From: Platynereis dumerilii
Lineage: Eukaryota; Annelida; Polychaeta; Phyllodocida; Nereididae
Direction: 5' to 3'
DNA length: 64,000 nt
NCBI GenBank assembly: GCA_026936325.1
Contig: JAPTHN010000008.1
Coordinates: 16,770,259 to 16,834,258, forward strand
Shown piece after piece: positions 14,101 through 22,575 of the stretch (the first letter of the stretch is position 1; every line of letters starts with the position of its first letter). The notes beneath the pieces were generated by a model that saw only the letters and a program-made list of their open reading frames with translations, had not been told where the DNA came from and did not search any database. The position numbers were made by a program, and so were the translations under genes.

Positions 14101-17100
14101 ACAAGGTTCCCAAACATCAAGCCACCCCAGGTGGAAACTAGATAAAGCTGACTGGGAAAATTTCAGTAATATGGCAGCGAATATTCTTACCCTTCAAACA
14201 TATATGAATATTGAATCCCCTATGGAGAAATTTACTGAGGATTTAATTGATATATCAAATATGACCATTCCAAAAACAAAAGGTGGCACTGCAAGAAGAA
14301 CAAGGCCGTGGTACGACACGGAGGTTAAGGATGCGATCAAAGAGAGGAAAAAAGTCCTGAGAATGTATAACACCAACCCAACCAATGCCAATCTGGAAAA
14401 GTTTCGTATTCAAAGAGCAAAAACAAGACGTCTTATTCGACAAAAAAAGAGGACCACTTGGCAAAATTATATTTCGAAATTGAATGAAAGGACACCTCCA
14501 TCGAAAGTGTGGCAAATGATAAAGAAAATTCAGGGTAAAACATCAACATCTCAAATTAGTCATCTTATTGTAAATGAAGAAGAATACACTACACCAGAAC
14601 AAATATCAAATAAACTGGCAGAGAAATTTTCTTTTAATTCTTCATCAGAAAATTACACTCCAGAATTCCAACGCTATAAAGCTCAGGCAGAACGACTCAA
14701 GTTGAACATACAATCAAATGATCTTGAAGATTATAATGGTCCTCTCACCATAGGAGAATTACAAACAGCAATCGAAAAAGCTGTGGATTCAGCAGTTGGA
14801 CCGGATGAAATCCACTACCAACTCTTGAAACACCTTCCTCCTCCATCTTTAGAGGTTCTCCTCAACATCTTTAATAAAATTTGGGATTATGGAACCTTCC
14901 CTGCTTCTTGGAGGGTAGCTACCATAATTCCTATCCCAAAACCAAATAAGGATCATACAGATCCTACAAATTACAGGCCTATTGCCTTGACAAGTTGCCT
15001 ATGCAAGACAATGGAAAGAATTATTAATAACAGACTTGTCTGGTACCTTGAATCGAATGATTTCATTTCCGAATTCCAATGTGGCTTTAGAAAACAAAGA
15101 AGCACAATAGACCATCTGGTTAGATTAGAAACGTATATAAGAGACGCTTTAATAACAAGGGAACATGTTGTTGCAGTATTTTTTGATTTAGAGAAAGCAT
15201 ATGACACCACCTGGAAATACGGCATAATGAAAGATTTGTTTGACTTAGGTTTGAGAGGTAGACTTCCTCATTTTATTGGCTCCTTCTTAGAAGATCGATG
15301 GTTTAAAGTGAGAGTTGGGACAACACTTTCAAGTGAATATCCCCAGGAGATGGGTGTTCCCCAGGGAAGCATTTTATCTCCCACATGCTTTAACATAAAA
15401 ATAAATAGCATTGTCAAAGCTATTCGTGAAAATATCATGTGCTCACTTTATGTCAATGACTTTCTTATTGCAATGAAGTCCAAGCAAATGTCAACTATAG
15501 AAAGACAGTTGCAACAAAATTTAAATAAATTACATAAGTGGTCTCAAGAAAATGGCTTTAAATTTTCTAAGTCCAAAACAGTATGTATGCACTTCTGCCA
15601 TCTTAGAACTAACCACCCTGAGCCAACACTTAAAATTGATAATTGTGCCATCAAAGTAGTAAATTCTAATAAATTTCTTGGAGTTACATTTGACTCAAAA
15701 CTCTCCTTCATCCCCCACATAACTGCACTTAAAGCAAAATGCCTACAGTCTCTGAACATCTTGAAAGTAGTGGGAAAAATAAACTGGGGTGGTGACACCA
15801 CTGTTCTTCTCAGACTTTATCGTGCAATGACTCGGGCACGTCTCGACTATGGCTGCATTGTATATGGCTCAGCAAGACCATCCTATCTTCGATGCCTGAA
15901 TACTGTACACAATCAAGGAATCCGCTTGAGTCTTGGAGCATACAGGACATCTCCAGTAGATAGCCTGTATGTTCTGGCAAAGGAACCTCCTTTATCACTC
16001 CGACGACTGAAGCTATCTCTACAGTATACTGTCAAACTGGCTGCAAATCCTCTTAATCCTGCATACAAAATTGTCTTTCATCCTAACCATACCGAACGAT
16101 ATGAACAACGACCAAATGCCATTCGGCCACTGGGATTGAGGATGAAACCGCATCTGGAAGCTGCCGGCATAGACACATTTTTTATTGCCGAGAACAAAGT
16201 TCCACAAATTCCACACTGGAATATAAAAACACCAGTTGTTAACACTGAATTAGCAGACCTGAAAAAAGCAGAAACAGATCCGATAGAGTATCAAAGAAGG
16301 TTCTATGATATCAAACTAAGATATCATGATCACAAATTCTTATATACAGATGGCTCAAAGGATGGAAACCGAACGGCTTACGCTGTTACTTCCTGTAAAA
16401 CAAACCTACACAGTGAGCGCATTACAAATGAAAGCTCAGTATACACTGCTGAGCTTTTAGCAATCTACAAAGCCGTATGGCTTGCTGGAATGGCTGTAAA
16501 AGACAAATTTGTAATTTGTTCCGACTCTAAATCGGCAATTCAAGCTCTTGCAAGCAAGAGATTAGAACATCCCATATTACAAGACATACTCATGCTCCTG
16601 TCTGGATTAGACAGCAAAGAAATTGTTTTCTGCTGGATTCCTGGTCATGTGGGAATTGCTGGAAACGAGAAAGCTGATCTTATGGCGAAAAATGCTCTTT
16701 CCAAAGATCTTACCGTTGATACTATTCCGTACACGGACCTCCGTCCAACTATCAATGATTATATAAAATCCGGATGGCAAGTTATGTGGAACGCATGTGA
16801 GAATAATAAACTGAGAGTAATCTTTCCCAGAGTCAGGGATGTACAACAAATTACCTCCAGAACACGGAGAGACCAGGTTGTGATTCACAGGTGTCTTATT
16901 GGACATTCAAGACTCACACATTCGCATCTTCTACTGGGTGGCCCAGCCCCGATTTGTGAAAAATGCCAATGTCCCCTCACGATTAAACATATCCTAAAGG
17001 ATTGTAGAGATTTTCAAGCACAAAGAAATACACTTCTCCCAACAAACCCACTTCGACTTCTCGTAGATAAACCAGAAAACATAATCTCATTTTTGTACCA

Positions 17101-20100
17101 AACACAGACATACTACAAAATATGAGTAAAATAAACAAAGACAAATAACAACCTAGCAAGCCTCGATATAGCCCAATAAGGTGCTGCAGGGGCGTAAAAC
17201 ACAAATACACACACACACATACTTCATCGGTCTCCCCTACACCAACCTGATACTACCTCTCTGACCCCACACCAGTACTTCTGTTTCATCTGGTTTCATC
17301 CACACCTCATTTTCATAGGTGCTGTGTCTTTTTTAAGCAAGATTCAAGAGTTACTGCGATACTTTTAAATATAAATTGAATTGGATTTATTTTAAGAATT
17401 TTTATTCTCATGATATAGGTCATTGCCGGGTCGGACAGTCTGCACAGCCTGGTGGTGGTTCACTCTTATCATCATGTCCTCCTATACGGCCAAGATGGCT
17501 GCTGTCTTGACTTTATCACGGATGCAAGTACCTGTGAAATCGGTGGAGGATCTTGCCAGACAAAATGTCATCAAGTACGGATGTGTGGAAACTGGATCTA
17601 CCATGACATTCTTTGAGGTAAGTGCAACCAAACAACAACTTAGTTATGTCTATGTAGATAGATCATAACAATCAGAACTTGATTAACAATTATCCAAGCA
17701 ACAAAGCCTGCATAAGTATTGAGAAAAGGATGAACGCTCTTATGAGGGGCACCTCATGACAGTGTGTTATTATAATGCCCATACCAGTGTAAGGTCTTGG
17801 TTGCACATCTTTTGTGACATTTAGATTAATTTTTTCATGCAACTGGGAAAAAATATTTGATATACTGCCTGCTGGGTTTCCAGCCAGCTAAAGCCTCATT
17901 CAACACCTCCCAGCCAGCTGTATTGAATCATATTTTCCCCAGCCAGCGGCCTCAACTGCTTTCTCATTACCTGACTGCAAATTTCACTGGTTAAACCCCA
18001 AAAAGTGACTCCCAGCTGACAATTTGCCAGCTGGAAATATCCTAGCTGACAGTCTGCCAGCCAGCCAGGCACCTGCTTCATAACAGATAATTTGTATAAC
18101 AGATCATGTCTTATATGAGTGAGAAAACTAGAACTTCATTGATATTAAATTTTATTTACTACAATATATTATAGTATATTTGTACTGACATTGTACTTTA
18201 TACCTCCACGTAGTGTATGAATAAAGATATTATTATATTGTTGTCAGAGCAATAAAGTTGCAATACATGTAAATGGTTGAAAATCTGACAGGAGTGAATA
18301 TAACAGTTTATTTTTTATATTTTGTACAGCAATCAAGTGATCCCATATACTTCACAATGTGGGCTTACATGTCAGCTAATCCAACAGTATTTGTAAGATC
18401 ATACGAAGAAGGAATTCAGAGAGTGCGAGAATCTGCAGGAGGATACGTTTTTCTACTGGAGTCTACCGTAAATGATTTTGTCAACCAGAGGAAACCTTGT
18501 GACACTGTGAAGATAGGAGATATTCTGAACTCCAAGGGCTATGGCATTGGCATCCCTTTCAACTCTGATCTCAGGTGAAATCATTTCTTAGCTATGTTCT
18601 CTTTATTCCCTTAACTGACAAATATCTAGGATCCAAAATGCATATTCTGTCAGTCTGGATGAGACAGTCCATTTACGAATGCCTTTGTGTTGGAATTATT
18701 GCATTGATAAAGGCAATATTACTGATAAACCACATTAATAAAATCCACAAGGTAGAACACACAGGCGTGATTTGTTGAAATTTACATATCATTTTTATGA
18801 AATTCTAATAAAGAAGTAAGATGACAAACCATATTCTTTGCCTGTAAGACGCCAGTAACCAATCAAATCTTACTACATTTGGTAAAAGAAACATTATAAA
18901 CCCACCATAATGGGGCTATAATTAGCTCAAATAAGGTAAAAACATTCATTATGCAAAAGAGTCAGTTCAGCATGACTGCAAACATCCTTATTACGATATC
19001 ATGAATCAAATGTGTTTGTAACATTCTGCCCTCTAGTTTTTGGCTACATTTGTGCAACACAAAAATGATGATCATGGAAGTTGAGGAATAACGTTTTCCC
19101 ATTAATAGAGCAGTAAGCGAGAAAAATTGCGACCATTACCGACCCTTCCAACACCAGTCATGCATATATTGAAAATTCATAGTTGTGAACAAGCTGATCC
19201 GAACGTGTCATTTACATTTTTGTCTTCGCACTGTTTTGAATGTTGCGAAGTTGAATGATGTCGTAAACTACAGTTAAATAATTTTGAAAATAAACAACAA
19301 CCACTTGAGATATCCTCCTAAAGTACACCTTATTGAATATACATCATCATGAATTACAAAATGCATAAGTAACAAAAAGAATCAGTGTTTTGATTCTACG
19401 ACATCGCCAATGACTTTAACTAGAGGATGCCACCTGCATGTACAGTGAGGCCCCTAAAGCTATAGGCCTATCTCATCAATACAACGGCGTTGTAGGCTTA
19501 GTCTGCACCAGCTTATCGCTCTCTCCTGCTTTGGTAGATTACATAATTATTGTATATCTCACTAAATTATCTATGTCCAATTGACCGCCTTTCAACACCC
19601 CTATTTCAGCATGAAAATAATACCCCTATTTCAGCATGAAAATAAGAGTGTGATAAATCAGATAAAACCGACATTACTGAAAATTCTCGAAACAGAAATT
19701 TTCGTTTTTGTCTTAAAATGTTCTCTTGACCTTTCTTTACAGTTGTGCACTTTTGGTTTTTCTAAAGGGACACTGTGCCGGTTCATTTATGCAATCATTA
19801 TATTGAAAGATCATTGTACGTTATGCATCCATACATTGTAGTACTGCATCGATCCCTGAGTCTTCAGTAAGAAATGACACATGAAGAAGTCAGTAGCGGA
19901 TCCAGCGGGGGGGTTAGGGGTTTCAACCCCCCTTTGGCCTGTACATTATAATGTAAAGAAAAAATCCAGATATTTTTAGTACATTTTCATTTGTAAACCC
20001 CCATCCGACATTTTCTGGATCCGCCCCTGGAAGTAATTCCACATTGATTTGTTCTTTTTTCAGATGGAGTGTGCCGCTGGCTGTTCAGCAGCTGAGAGAA

Positions 20101-22575
20101 GCTGGGGTGCTTGAAAAGTTTCAGGAAAAATGGTGGTACGAAAGAGGAGAATGTAGTCACCTGCCACACACTCTGAAACAAGAAGATCCCCTCTCTGCTA
20201 GTGCTCTTGATCTGTCCAAAATAGTTGGAATCCTATATGTACTAGTATCCGGTCTAATTTTTGCTGGAGTCGTTGTTGTGATCGAAGTCTTCTGCCAGTC
20301 AAGAATACAAGCCTGCAAGAGAAAGGTACATTGACTCTTTTCTATCAGATTCTGTGACAAAGGTACATTATAACTATGGTATTAGATTCTTTGAGAGTAG
20401 CATGTACGAAGTTCCATATAATATGACAAAGTTATAGATTTCTTTTAATTGTAAGTGAGGTATTGAATCTTGTGAGAATCCTATATTTGACCGGTTATAA
20501 TCTTGCAAAAGTTACACTCTCTCTTCCTATCTTTTAGCATTGCGCTATATTTACATAAATTTGAGTAAATTTCAGAAACTTACATGTAATTATATGACTT
20601 TTAATTTGCATTAGACCAACGTATCTTTAATTTTTTCATCAGTGGGATACAATGGGTCTGTAACAACAAAAATTCAGTTTTGAACATTCATCTTGATGGA
20701 AATTTTGAGATGAATAAAACTCTTCATTTCCTGTGTCAAAAATTTAGGGCAAATTTTGTCTATTTTTAGAGACTAAATTGTCCGTAAAACAATAAGTTTT
20801 AAGATAACTTTTCAAGTCCTCTTGGAGTTAATTTTCCTTCTATAAGTTACCAATATTCTGCACAGATGTTGAAATTGATTTCTAAATTCATTGAGCTAAT
20901 GTTCTACCAATTTCAGACATGTGCGCAGCTGAGTCTTGAAGCACCTGCAGATCAGGTCATCATCCTGAATGACTGTTCAGAAGACCATCGGAATCGACCT
21001 ACACAACGAATTCAAACTGTTCATACCCAAGTTTGAAGTCATAAGAAACGCCAAAAATCATCAGTTTTCTTCGCCAAAAATATAAATTTCTACAGGTCAC
21101 TAAATTATCTATGTCCAATTGACCGCCTTTCAACACCCCTATTTCAGCATGAAAATAATACCCCTATTTCAGCATGAAAATAAGAGTGTGATAAATCAGA
21201 TAAAACCGACATTACTGAAAATTCTCGAAACAGAAATTTTCGTTTTTGTCTTAAAATGTTCTCTTGACCTTTCTTTACAGTTGTGCACTTTTGGTTTTTC
21301 TAAAGGGACACTGTGCCGGTTCATTTATGCAATCATTATATTGAAAGATCATTGTACGTTATGCATCCATACATTGTAGTACTGCATCGATCCCTGAGTC
21401 TTCAGTAAGAAATGACACATGAAGAAGTCAGTAGCGGATCCAGCGGGGGGGTTAGGGGTTTCAACCCCCCTTTGGCCTGTACATTATAATGTAAAGAAAA
21501 AATCCAGATATTTTTAGTACATTTTCATTTGTAAACCCCCCATCCGACATTTTCTGGATCCGCCCCTGGAAGTAATTCCACATTGATTTGTTCTTTTTTC
21601 AGATGGAGTGTGCCGCTGGCTGTTCAGCAGCTGAGAGAAGCTGGGGTGCTTGAAAAGTTTCAGGAAAAATGGTGGTACGAAAGAGGAGAATGTAGTCACC
21701 TGCCACACACTCTGAAACAAGAAGATCCCCTCTCTGCTAGTGCTCTTGATCTGTCCAAAATAGTTGGAATCCTATATGTACTAGTATCCGGTCTAATTTT
21801 TGCTGGAGTCGTTGTTGTGATCGAAGTCTTCTGCCAGTCAAGAATACAAGCCTGCAAGAGAAAGGTACATTGACTCTTTTCTATCAGATTCTGTGACAAA
21901 GGTACATTATAACTATGGTATTAGATTCTTTGAGAGTAGCATGTACGAAGTTCCATATAATATGACAAAGTTATAGATTTCTTTTAATTGTAAGTGAGGT
22001 ATTGAATCTTGTGAGAATCCTATATTTGACCGGTTATAATCTTGCAAAAGTTACACTCTCTCTTCCTATCTTTTAGCATTGCGCTATATTTACATAAATT
22101 TGAGTAAATTTCAGAAACTTACATGTAATTATATGACTTTTAATTTGCATTAGACCAACGTATCTTTAATTTTTTCATCAGTGGGATACAATGGGTCTGT
22201 AACAACAAAAATTCAGTTTTGAACATTCATCTTGATGGAAATTTTGAGATGAATAAAACTCTTCATTTCCTGTGTCAAAAATTTAGGGCAAATTTTGTCT
22301 ATTTTTAGAGACTAAATTGTCCGTAAAACAATAAGTTTTAAGATAACTTTTCAAGTCCTCTTGGAGTTAATTTTCCTTCTATAAGTTACCAATATTCTGC
22401 ACAGATGTTGAAATTGATTTCTAAATTCATTGAGCTAATGTTCTACCAATTTCAGACATGTGCGCAGCTGAGTCTTGAAGCACCTGCAGATCAGGTCATC
22501 ATCCTGAATGACTGTTCAGAAGACCATCGGAATCGACCTACACAACGAATTCAAACTGTTCATACCCAAGTTTGA
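2017..22575 (+). CDS. GRIA-like: AMPA-type ionotropic glutamate receptor subunit (multi-exon gene)
   Basis: Ligand-gated cation channel subunit of the AMPA class, expected in the plasma membrane of excitable cells. Fourteen exons (listed separately; the last two occur twice) join in frame to about 871 residues, close to the ~880 usual for the family. Order: signal peptide, amino-terminal domain, S1 ([22 protein letters not shown]), M1, pore loop [12 protein letters not shown]3 ([12 protein letters not shown]), S2 ([36 protein letters not shown]), flip/flop segment, M4 and tail. The glutamate-contacting residues of GluA2 (Tyr in DGSYGA, Pro/Thr/Arg in APLTISSAR, Ser-Thr in GSTM, Glu in LLEST) are all present. 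FMQQGC and RKPCDTVK favour AMPA over kainate or NMDA class. Odd: about 20 residues of the amino-terminal domain are missing between exons 5 and 6, M3 is unusual, and the 3' end is tandemly duplicated. Confidence 0.93.
2258..2957. mobile_element. TIR element in intron 1, non-autonomous
   Basis: TAGGGCAGATTTCACGAAA near 2,264 is mirrored by TTTCGTGAAATCTGCCTTA near 2,938-2,956. The interior has no coding capacity and contains repeated TTACATTAGCAG words. A block at about 2,420-2,580 is similar to 8,010-8,150 in intron 5. TAGGG termini resemble hAT-type ends, but I could not find a clean target-site duplication. Confidence 0.55.
3078..3227 (+). CDS. GRIA-like: AMPA receptor exon 2: start of amino-terminal domain
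   Basis: Acceptor ATTATCAG, donor CAA|GTAAAG, phase 1 to phase 1, 150 bases. Encodes [13 protein letters not shown] through NDSYSITTA, matching the strand-helix start of the amino-terminal domain (family counterpart NSFAVTNAFC). Confidence 0.8.
3532..3780 (+). CDS. GRIA-like: AMPA receptor exon 3: amino-terminal domain
   Basis: Acceptor CTTTTACAG, donor AAG|GTGAGC, 249 bases, phase 1 to phase 1. Encodes [13 protein letters not shown] (family: CSQFSRGVYAIFG) through [20 protein letters not shown] (family: [20 protein letters not shown]). Confidence 0.88.
3941..4188 (+). CDS. GRIA-like: AMPA receptor exon 4: amino-terminal domain
   Basis: Acceptor TTTCCTTCAG, donor CTG|GTAAGT, 248 bases, phase 1 to phase 0. 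Encodes [18 protein letters not shown] through [13 protein letters not shown]. The [16 protein letters not shown] part corresponds to the conserved RRVILDCERDKVNDIV strand and helix. Confidence 0.88.
4489..4560 (+). CDS. GRIA-like: AMPA receptor exon 5: amino-terminal domain
   Basis: Acceptor TTTTGACAG, donor TCG|GTAAGT, 72 bases, phase 0 at both ends. Encodes [15 protein letters not shown] and DMDKFVSSS, aligning with the segment around [20 protein letters not shown]. Confidence 0.75.
4561..8183. other. Intron 5 of the AMPA receptor gene
   Basis: The longest intron without a recognised insertion (3.6 kb). It holds homopolymer runs (G at about 6,553-6,564 and 7,375-7,387) and, at about 8,010-8,150, a block similar to intron 1. 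By family alignment about 20 residues should be encoded here between exons 5 and 6, but I found no convincing small exon with both splice sites. The short ORFs at 6,734 and 7,397 show no family similarity. Confidence 0.6.
8184..8360 (+). CDS. GRIA-like: AMPA receptor exon 6: amino-terminal domain
   Basis: Acceptor ATCTTTCAG, donor AAA|GTGAGA, 177 bases, phase 0 at both ends. Encodes [20 protein letters not shown] through [16 protein letters not shown]. The family counterpart is ALTYDAVQVMTEAF through AVPWGQGVEIERALKQ. Confidence 0.9.
8956..9063 (+). CDS. GRIA-like: AMPA receptor exon 7: end of amino-terminal domain
   Basis: Acceptor TTATTCACAG, donor AAG|GTATTT, 108 bases, phase 0. Encodes [18 protein letters not shown] and [14 protein letters not shown], matching VEGLSGNIKFDQNGKRIN and INIMELKTNGPRK. 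Confidence 0.92.
9221..9328 (+). CDS. GRIA-like: AMPA receptor exon 8: linker into ligand-binding domain
   Basis: Acceptor AATTACCAG, donor TTG|GTATGT, 108 bases, phase 0. Encodes [20 protein letters not shown] and then RIVTSIL, which corresponds to the start of S1 (VVVTTIL in GluA2). Confidence 0.92.
9351..9737. mobile_element. Tc1/mariner-type MITE in intron 8
   Basis: The ends CACTGCTCAC and GAGCAGTG form short terminal inverted repeats flanked on both sides by TA (9,349-9,350 and 9,738-9,739). The interior has no transposase-like ORF. TA target duplication and this kind of end are typical of small non-autonomous Tc1/mariner derivatives. Confidence 0.6.
10494..10709 (+). CDS. GRIA-like: AMPA receptor exon 9: ligand-binding half S1
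   Basis: Acceptor CAACTTTTTAG, donor AAT|GTAAGC, 216 bases, phase 0. Encodes [49 protein letters not shown]. The Tyr of DGSYGA is the GluA2 Tyr450 equivalent that packs over glutamate. Confidence 0.95.
11041..11396 (+). CDS. GRIA-like: AMPA receptor exon 10: end of S1, M1, pore loop
   Basis: Acceptor AACATTTCAG, donor AG|GTGAGT, 356 bases, phase 0 to phase 2. Encodes [16 protein letters not shown] with the ligand-binding Pro, Thr and Arg, then the pre-M1 segment [15 protein letters not shown]1 ([18 protein letters not shown]) and the re-entrant pore loop [19 protein letters not shown]. The Q/R site is a genomic Gln (CAA), so the unedited channel would be expected to pass calcium. The segment [12 protein letters not shown] departs from the usual VIDFSKPFMSLG. 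Confidence 0.95.
11520..11535 (+). repeat. Left target-site duplication of the intron 10 LINE
   Basis: ATACTTCATCGGTCTC here is repeated without mismatch at 17,219-17,234. The two copies mark the element ends exactly. Confidence 0.92.
12047..13429 (+). CDS. LINE ORF1 protein with CCHC zinc knuckles
   Basis: Nucleic-acid-binding ORF1 protein of the intron 10 LINE, about 461 residues from this ATG; the frame is open from 11,921, and a second in-frame ATG at 12,074 is also possible. The N-terminal half ([18 protein letters not shown], then [19 protein letters not shown]) resembles the RRM-like region common in I-group ORF1 proteins. Then come [17 protein letters not shown] and three knuckles: [31 protein letters not shown] and [15 protein letters not shown]. 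The C-terminal part is low-complexity, rich in Thr, Ser, Pro, Lys and Gln. It would coat element RNA. The knuckles recall retroviral nucleocapsid, but the neighbouring ORF2 shows it is a LINE protein. Confidence 0.88.
   Translation: MKDEPAEIFMASSKHNSSQETKRFRMSSELSDAFGNMFTSYWPRFITITGTDHDFESMSMIRIFETLEELIGPVESGRRLRNGSVLVQTRTKTQSETLLNTTDLDGITVSTEPHKTLNQCRGTIISRESHRSSDEEITRWLRKKNIELVRRMDLKKRNPLQQQKNKLQILILSFPGNQLPKKTNIGFEMCKVKPFIPNPQRCFKCQKYGHVISKCRGQERCSNCSATDHTHSEEEPCYHPPKCANCGQTHPEYDRNCPKWVIEKEVQRLKATQNLSFPEARRIATQTNGEATYSNVAAMSPHQRSTPRRKLQLDQHSISRTTATPKDDNLSGTTTSPKKHNNSPRDHFVRLFEHMEDRNFSPPQQLTQKTQQDKNNTSDLETNNQEVSMDTGPSQTDSPPEAAKPKSPADNDLQAHKPQKPSTTTSTTAPTPKSSKGLTTQKGAKPINRNNFNTKVVTKR
13465..17125 (+). 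CDS. LINE ORF2: endonuclease, reverse transcriptase, RNase H (frameshifted)
   Basis: Multi-domain enzyme for target-primed reverse transcription. The first frame starts at 13,465 ([24 protein letters not shown]) and the rest lies in the frame open from 13,628 to 17,125, so one frameshift near 13,650-13,670 removes the usual Ser-Gly-Gly stretch of the endonuclease. Later motifs: [14 protein letters not shown] and GSDHFPI (endonuclease), [10 protein letters not shown] (motif A), [15 protein letters not shown] (motif B), YVNDF (motif C, normally YVDD or YADD), then RNase H with [24 protein letters not shown] and [14 protein letters not shown], and finally [17 protein letters not shown]. The Asn codon AAT at 15,455-15,457 replaces a catalytic Asp. 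All other catalytic residues I can place are kept. Confidence 0.92.
17219..17234 (+). repeat. Right target-site duplication of the intron 10 LINE
   Basis: Identical to 11,520-11,535 (ATACTTCATCGGTCTC). It directly follows the CA-rich 3' tail of the LINE. Confidence 0.92.
17419..17617 (+). CDS. GRIA-like: AMPA receptor exon 11: M3 and start of S2
   Basis: Acceptor TGATATAG, donor GAG|GTAAGT, 199 bases, phase 2 to phase 0. Joining AG from exon 10 with G gives the Arg of PRSLPGR. Encodes M3 ([20 protein letters not shown]) and then [18 protein letters not shown] and STMTFFE, with the Ser-Thr pair that contacts glutamate. The family's near-invariant SYTANLAAFLT is [11 protein letters not shown] here. 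Confidence 0.94.
18330..18574 (+). CDS. GRIA-like: AMPA receptor exon 12: ligand-binding half S2
   Basis: Acceptor TTTTGTACAG, donor CAG|GTGAAA, 245 bases, phase 0 to phase 2. Encodes [40 protein letters not shown] and [14 protein letters not shown], ending with AG of a split Arg codon. The Glu of LLEST is the ligand-contacting residue (GluA2 Glu705). The split codon sits where the vertebrate R/G editing codon sits. Confidence 0.95.
19891..20029. mobile_element. Small MITE with GGATCC-type ends, copy in unit 1
   Basis: The ends CAGTAGCGGATCCAG and CTGGATCCGCCCCTG are near-perfect inverted repeats around a 139-base element with G- and C-runs. The flanks GAAGAAGT and GAAGTAAT are a possible degenerate 8-base target duplication. 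Ends of the CAGGGGCGGATCC type are common in small hAT-like elements. Confidence 0.6.
20064..20325 (+). CDS. GRIA-like: AMPA receptor exon 13, copy a: flip/flop segment and M4
   Basis: Acceptor CTTTTTTCAG, donor AAG|GTACAT, 262 bases, phase 2 to phase 0. The first base A completes Arg (AG|A). Encodes [20 protein letters not shown] and [10 protein letters not shown], aligning with the vertebrate flip/flop cassette (TPVNLAVLKLSEQGVLDKL, NKWWYDKGEC), then M4 ([20 protein letters not shown]). Unlike vertebrates, the cassette and M4 share one exon. At the flip Ser / flop Asn position this protein has Arg. Splicing 13a to 13b would give a stop after 16 codons, so the copies can only be alternatives. 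Confidence 0.93.
20917..21036 (+). CDS. GRIA-like: AMPA receptor exon 14, copy a: C-terminal tail and stop
   Basis: Acceptor CCAATTTCAG, phase 0. Encodes 39 residues ([19 protein letters not shown] to the end HTQV) and TGA at 21,034-21,036. The last residues T-Q-V fit a class I PDZ ligand. No AATAAA or ATTAAA is seen between this stop and exon 13b, so this copy may lack its own 3' end signal. Confidence 0.85.
   Translation, partial: TCAQLSLEAPADQVIILNDCSEDHRNRPTQRIQTVHTQV
21429..21568. mobile_element. Small MITE with GGATCC-type ends, copy in unit 2
   Basis: Same element as 19,891-20,029, carried along by the tandem duplication; one extra C in the right-hand C-run. Confidence 0.6.
21603..21864 (+). 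CDS. GRIA-like: AMPA receptor exon 13, copy b: flip/flop segment and M4
   Basis: Identical by eye to exon 13a, with the same acceptor and donor. Exon 12 could splice to either copy with no change in protein. A mutually exclusive arrangement is possible in form but would be silent at present. Confidence 0.88.
22456..22575 (+). CDS. GRIA-like: AMPA receptor exon 14, copy b: C-terminal tail and stop
   Basis: Identical by eye to exon 14a. It is the last exon before unique 3' sequence with two AATAAA signals, so it is the more likely terminal exon in mature mRNA. Confidence 0.88.
   Translation, partial: TCAQLSLEAPADQVIILNDCSEDHRNRPTQRIQTVHTQV

Larger units (their letters stand above)
11536..17218 (+). 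mobile_element. Nearly whole I-group LINE (RNase H-bearing) in intron 10
   Basis: A 5.68 kb non-LTR retrotransposon, same strand as the receptor gene, bounded by a perfect 16-bp target-site duplication. Parts in order: GC-rich 5' leader (11,536-12,046), ORF1 with three zinc knuckles, ORF2 with endonuclease, reverse transcriptase, RNase H and a C-terminal Cys/His motif, and a short 3' UTR ending in a CA-rich tail (ACACACACAC). Without it the intron would be only about 0.32 kb. The gene layout with RNase H places it in the I group (I/Nimb-like); the exact clade needs a tree. This copy carries a frameshift in the endonuclease and an Asn in the reverse transcriptase active site, so it is probably not active. 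Confidence 0.93.
19559..21096 (+). repeat. Tandem duplication, unit 1 (flip/flop to C-terminus exons)
   Basis: A 1,538-base unit running directly into unit 2. By eye the two differ only by one C in a C-run (about 19,998-20,002 against 21,536-21,541). The junction at about 21,096 and the outer ends (19,559 and 22,638) share only TCA, as expected for a microhomology-joined duplication. It carries exons 13 and 14 with their introns and one MITE. Inside it is a 22-base direct repeat (CCCCTATTTCAGCATGAAAA twice at about 19,599-19,642). Confidence 0.93.

Noticed and set aside
2017-22575. NMDA or kainate class for the receptor
   Set aside because: [19 protein letters not shown] and [10 protein letters not shown] match AMPA subunits best; NMDA-specific glycine-site features are absent.
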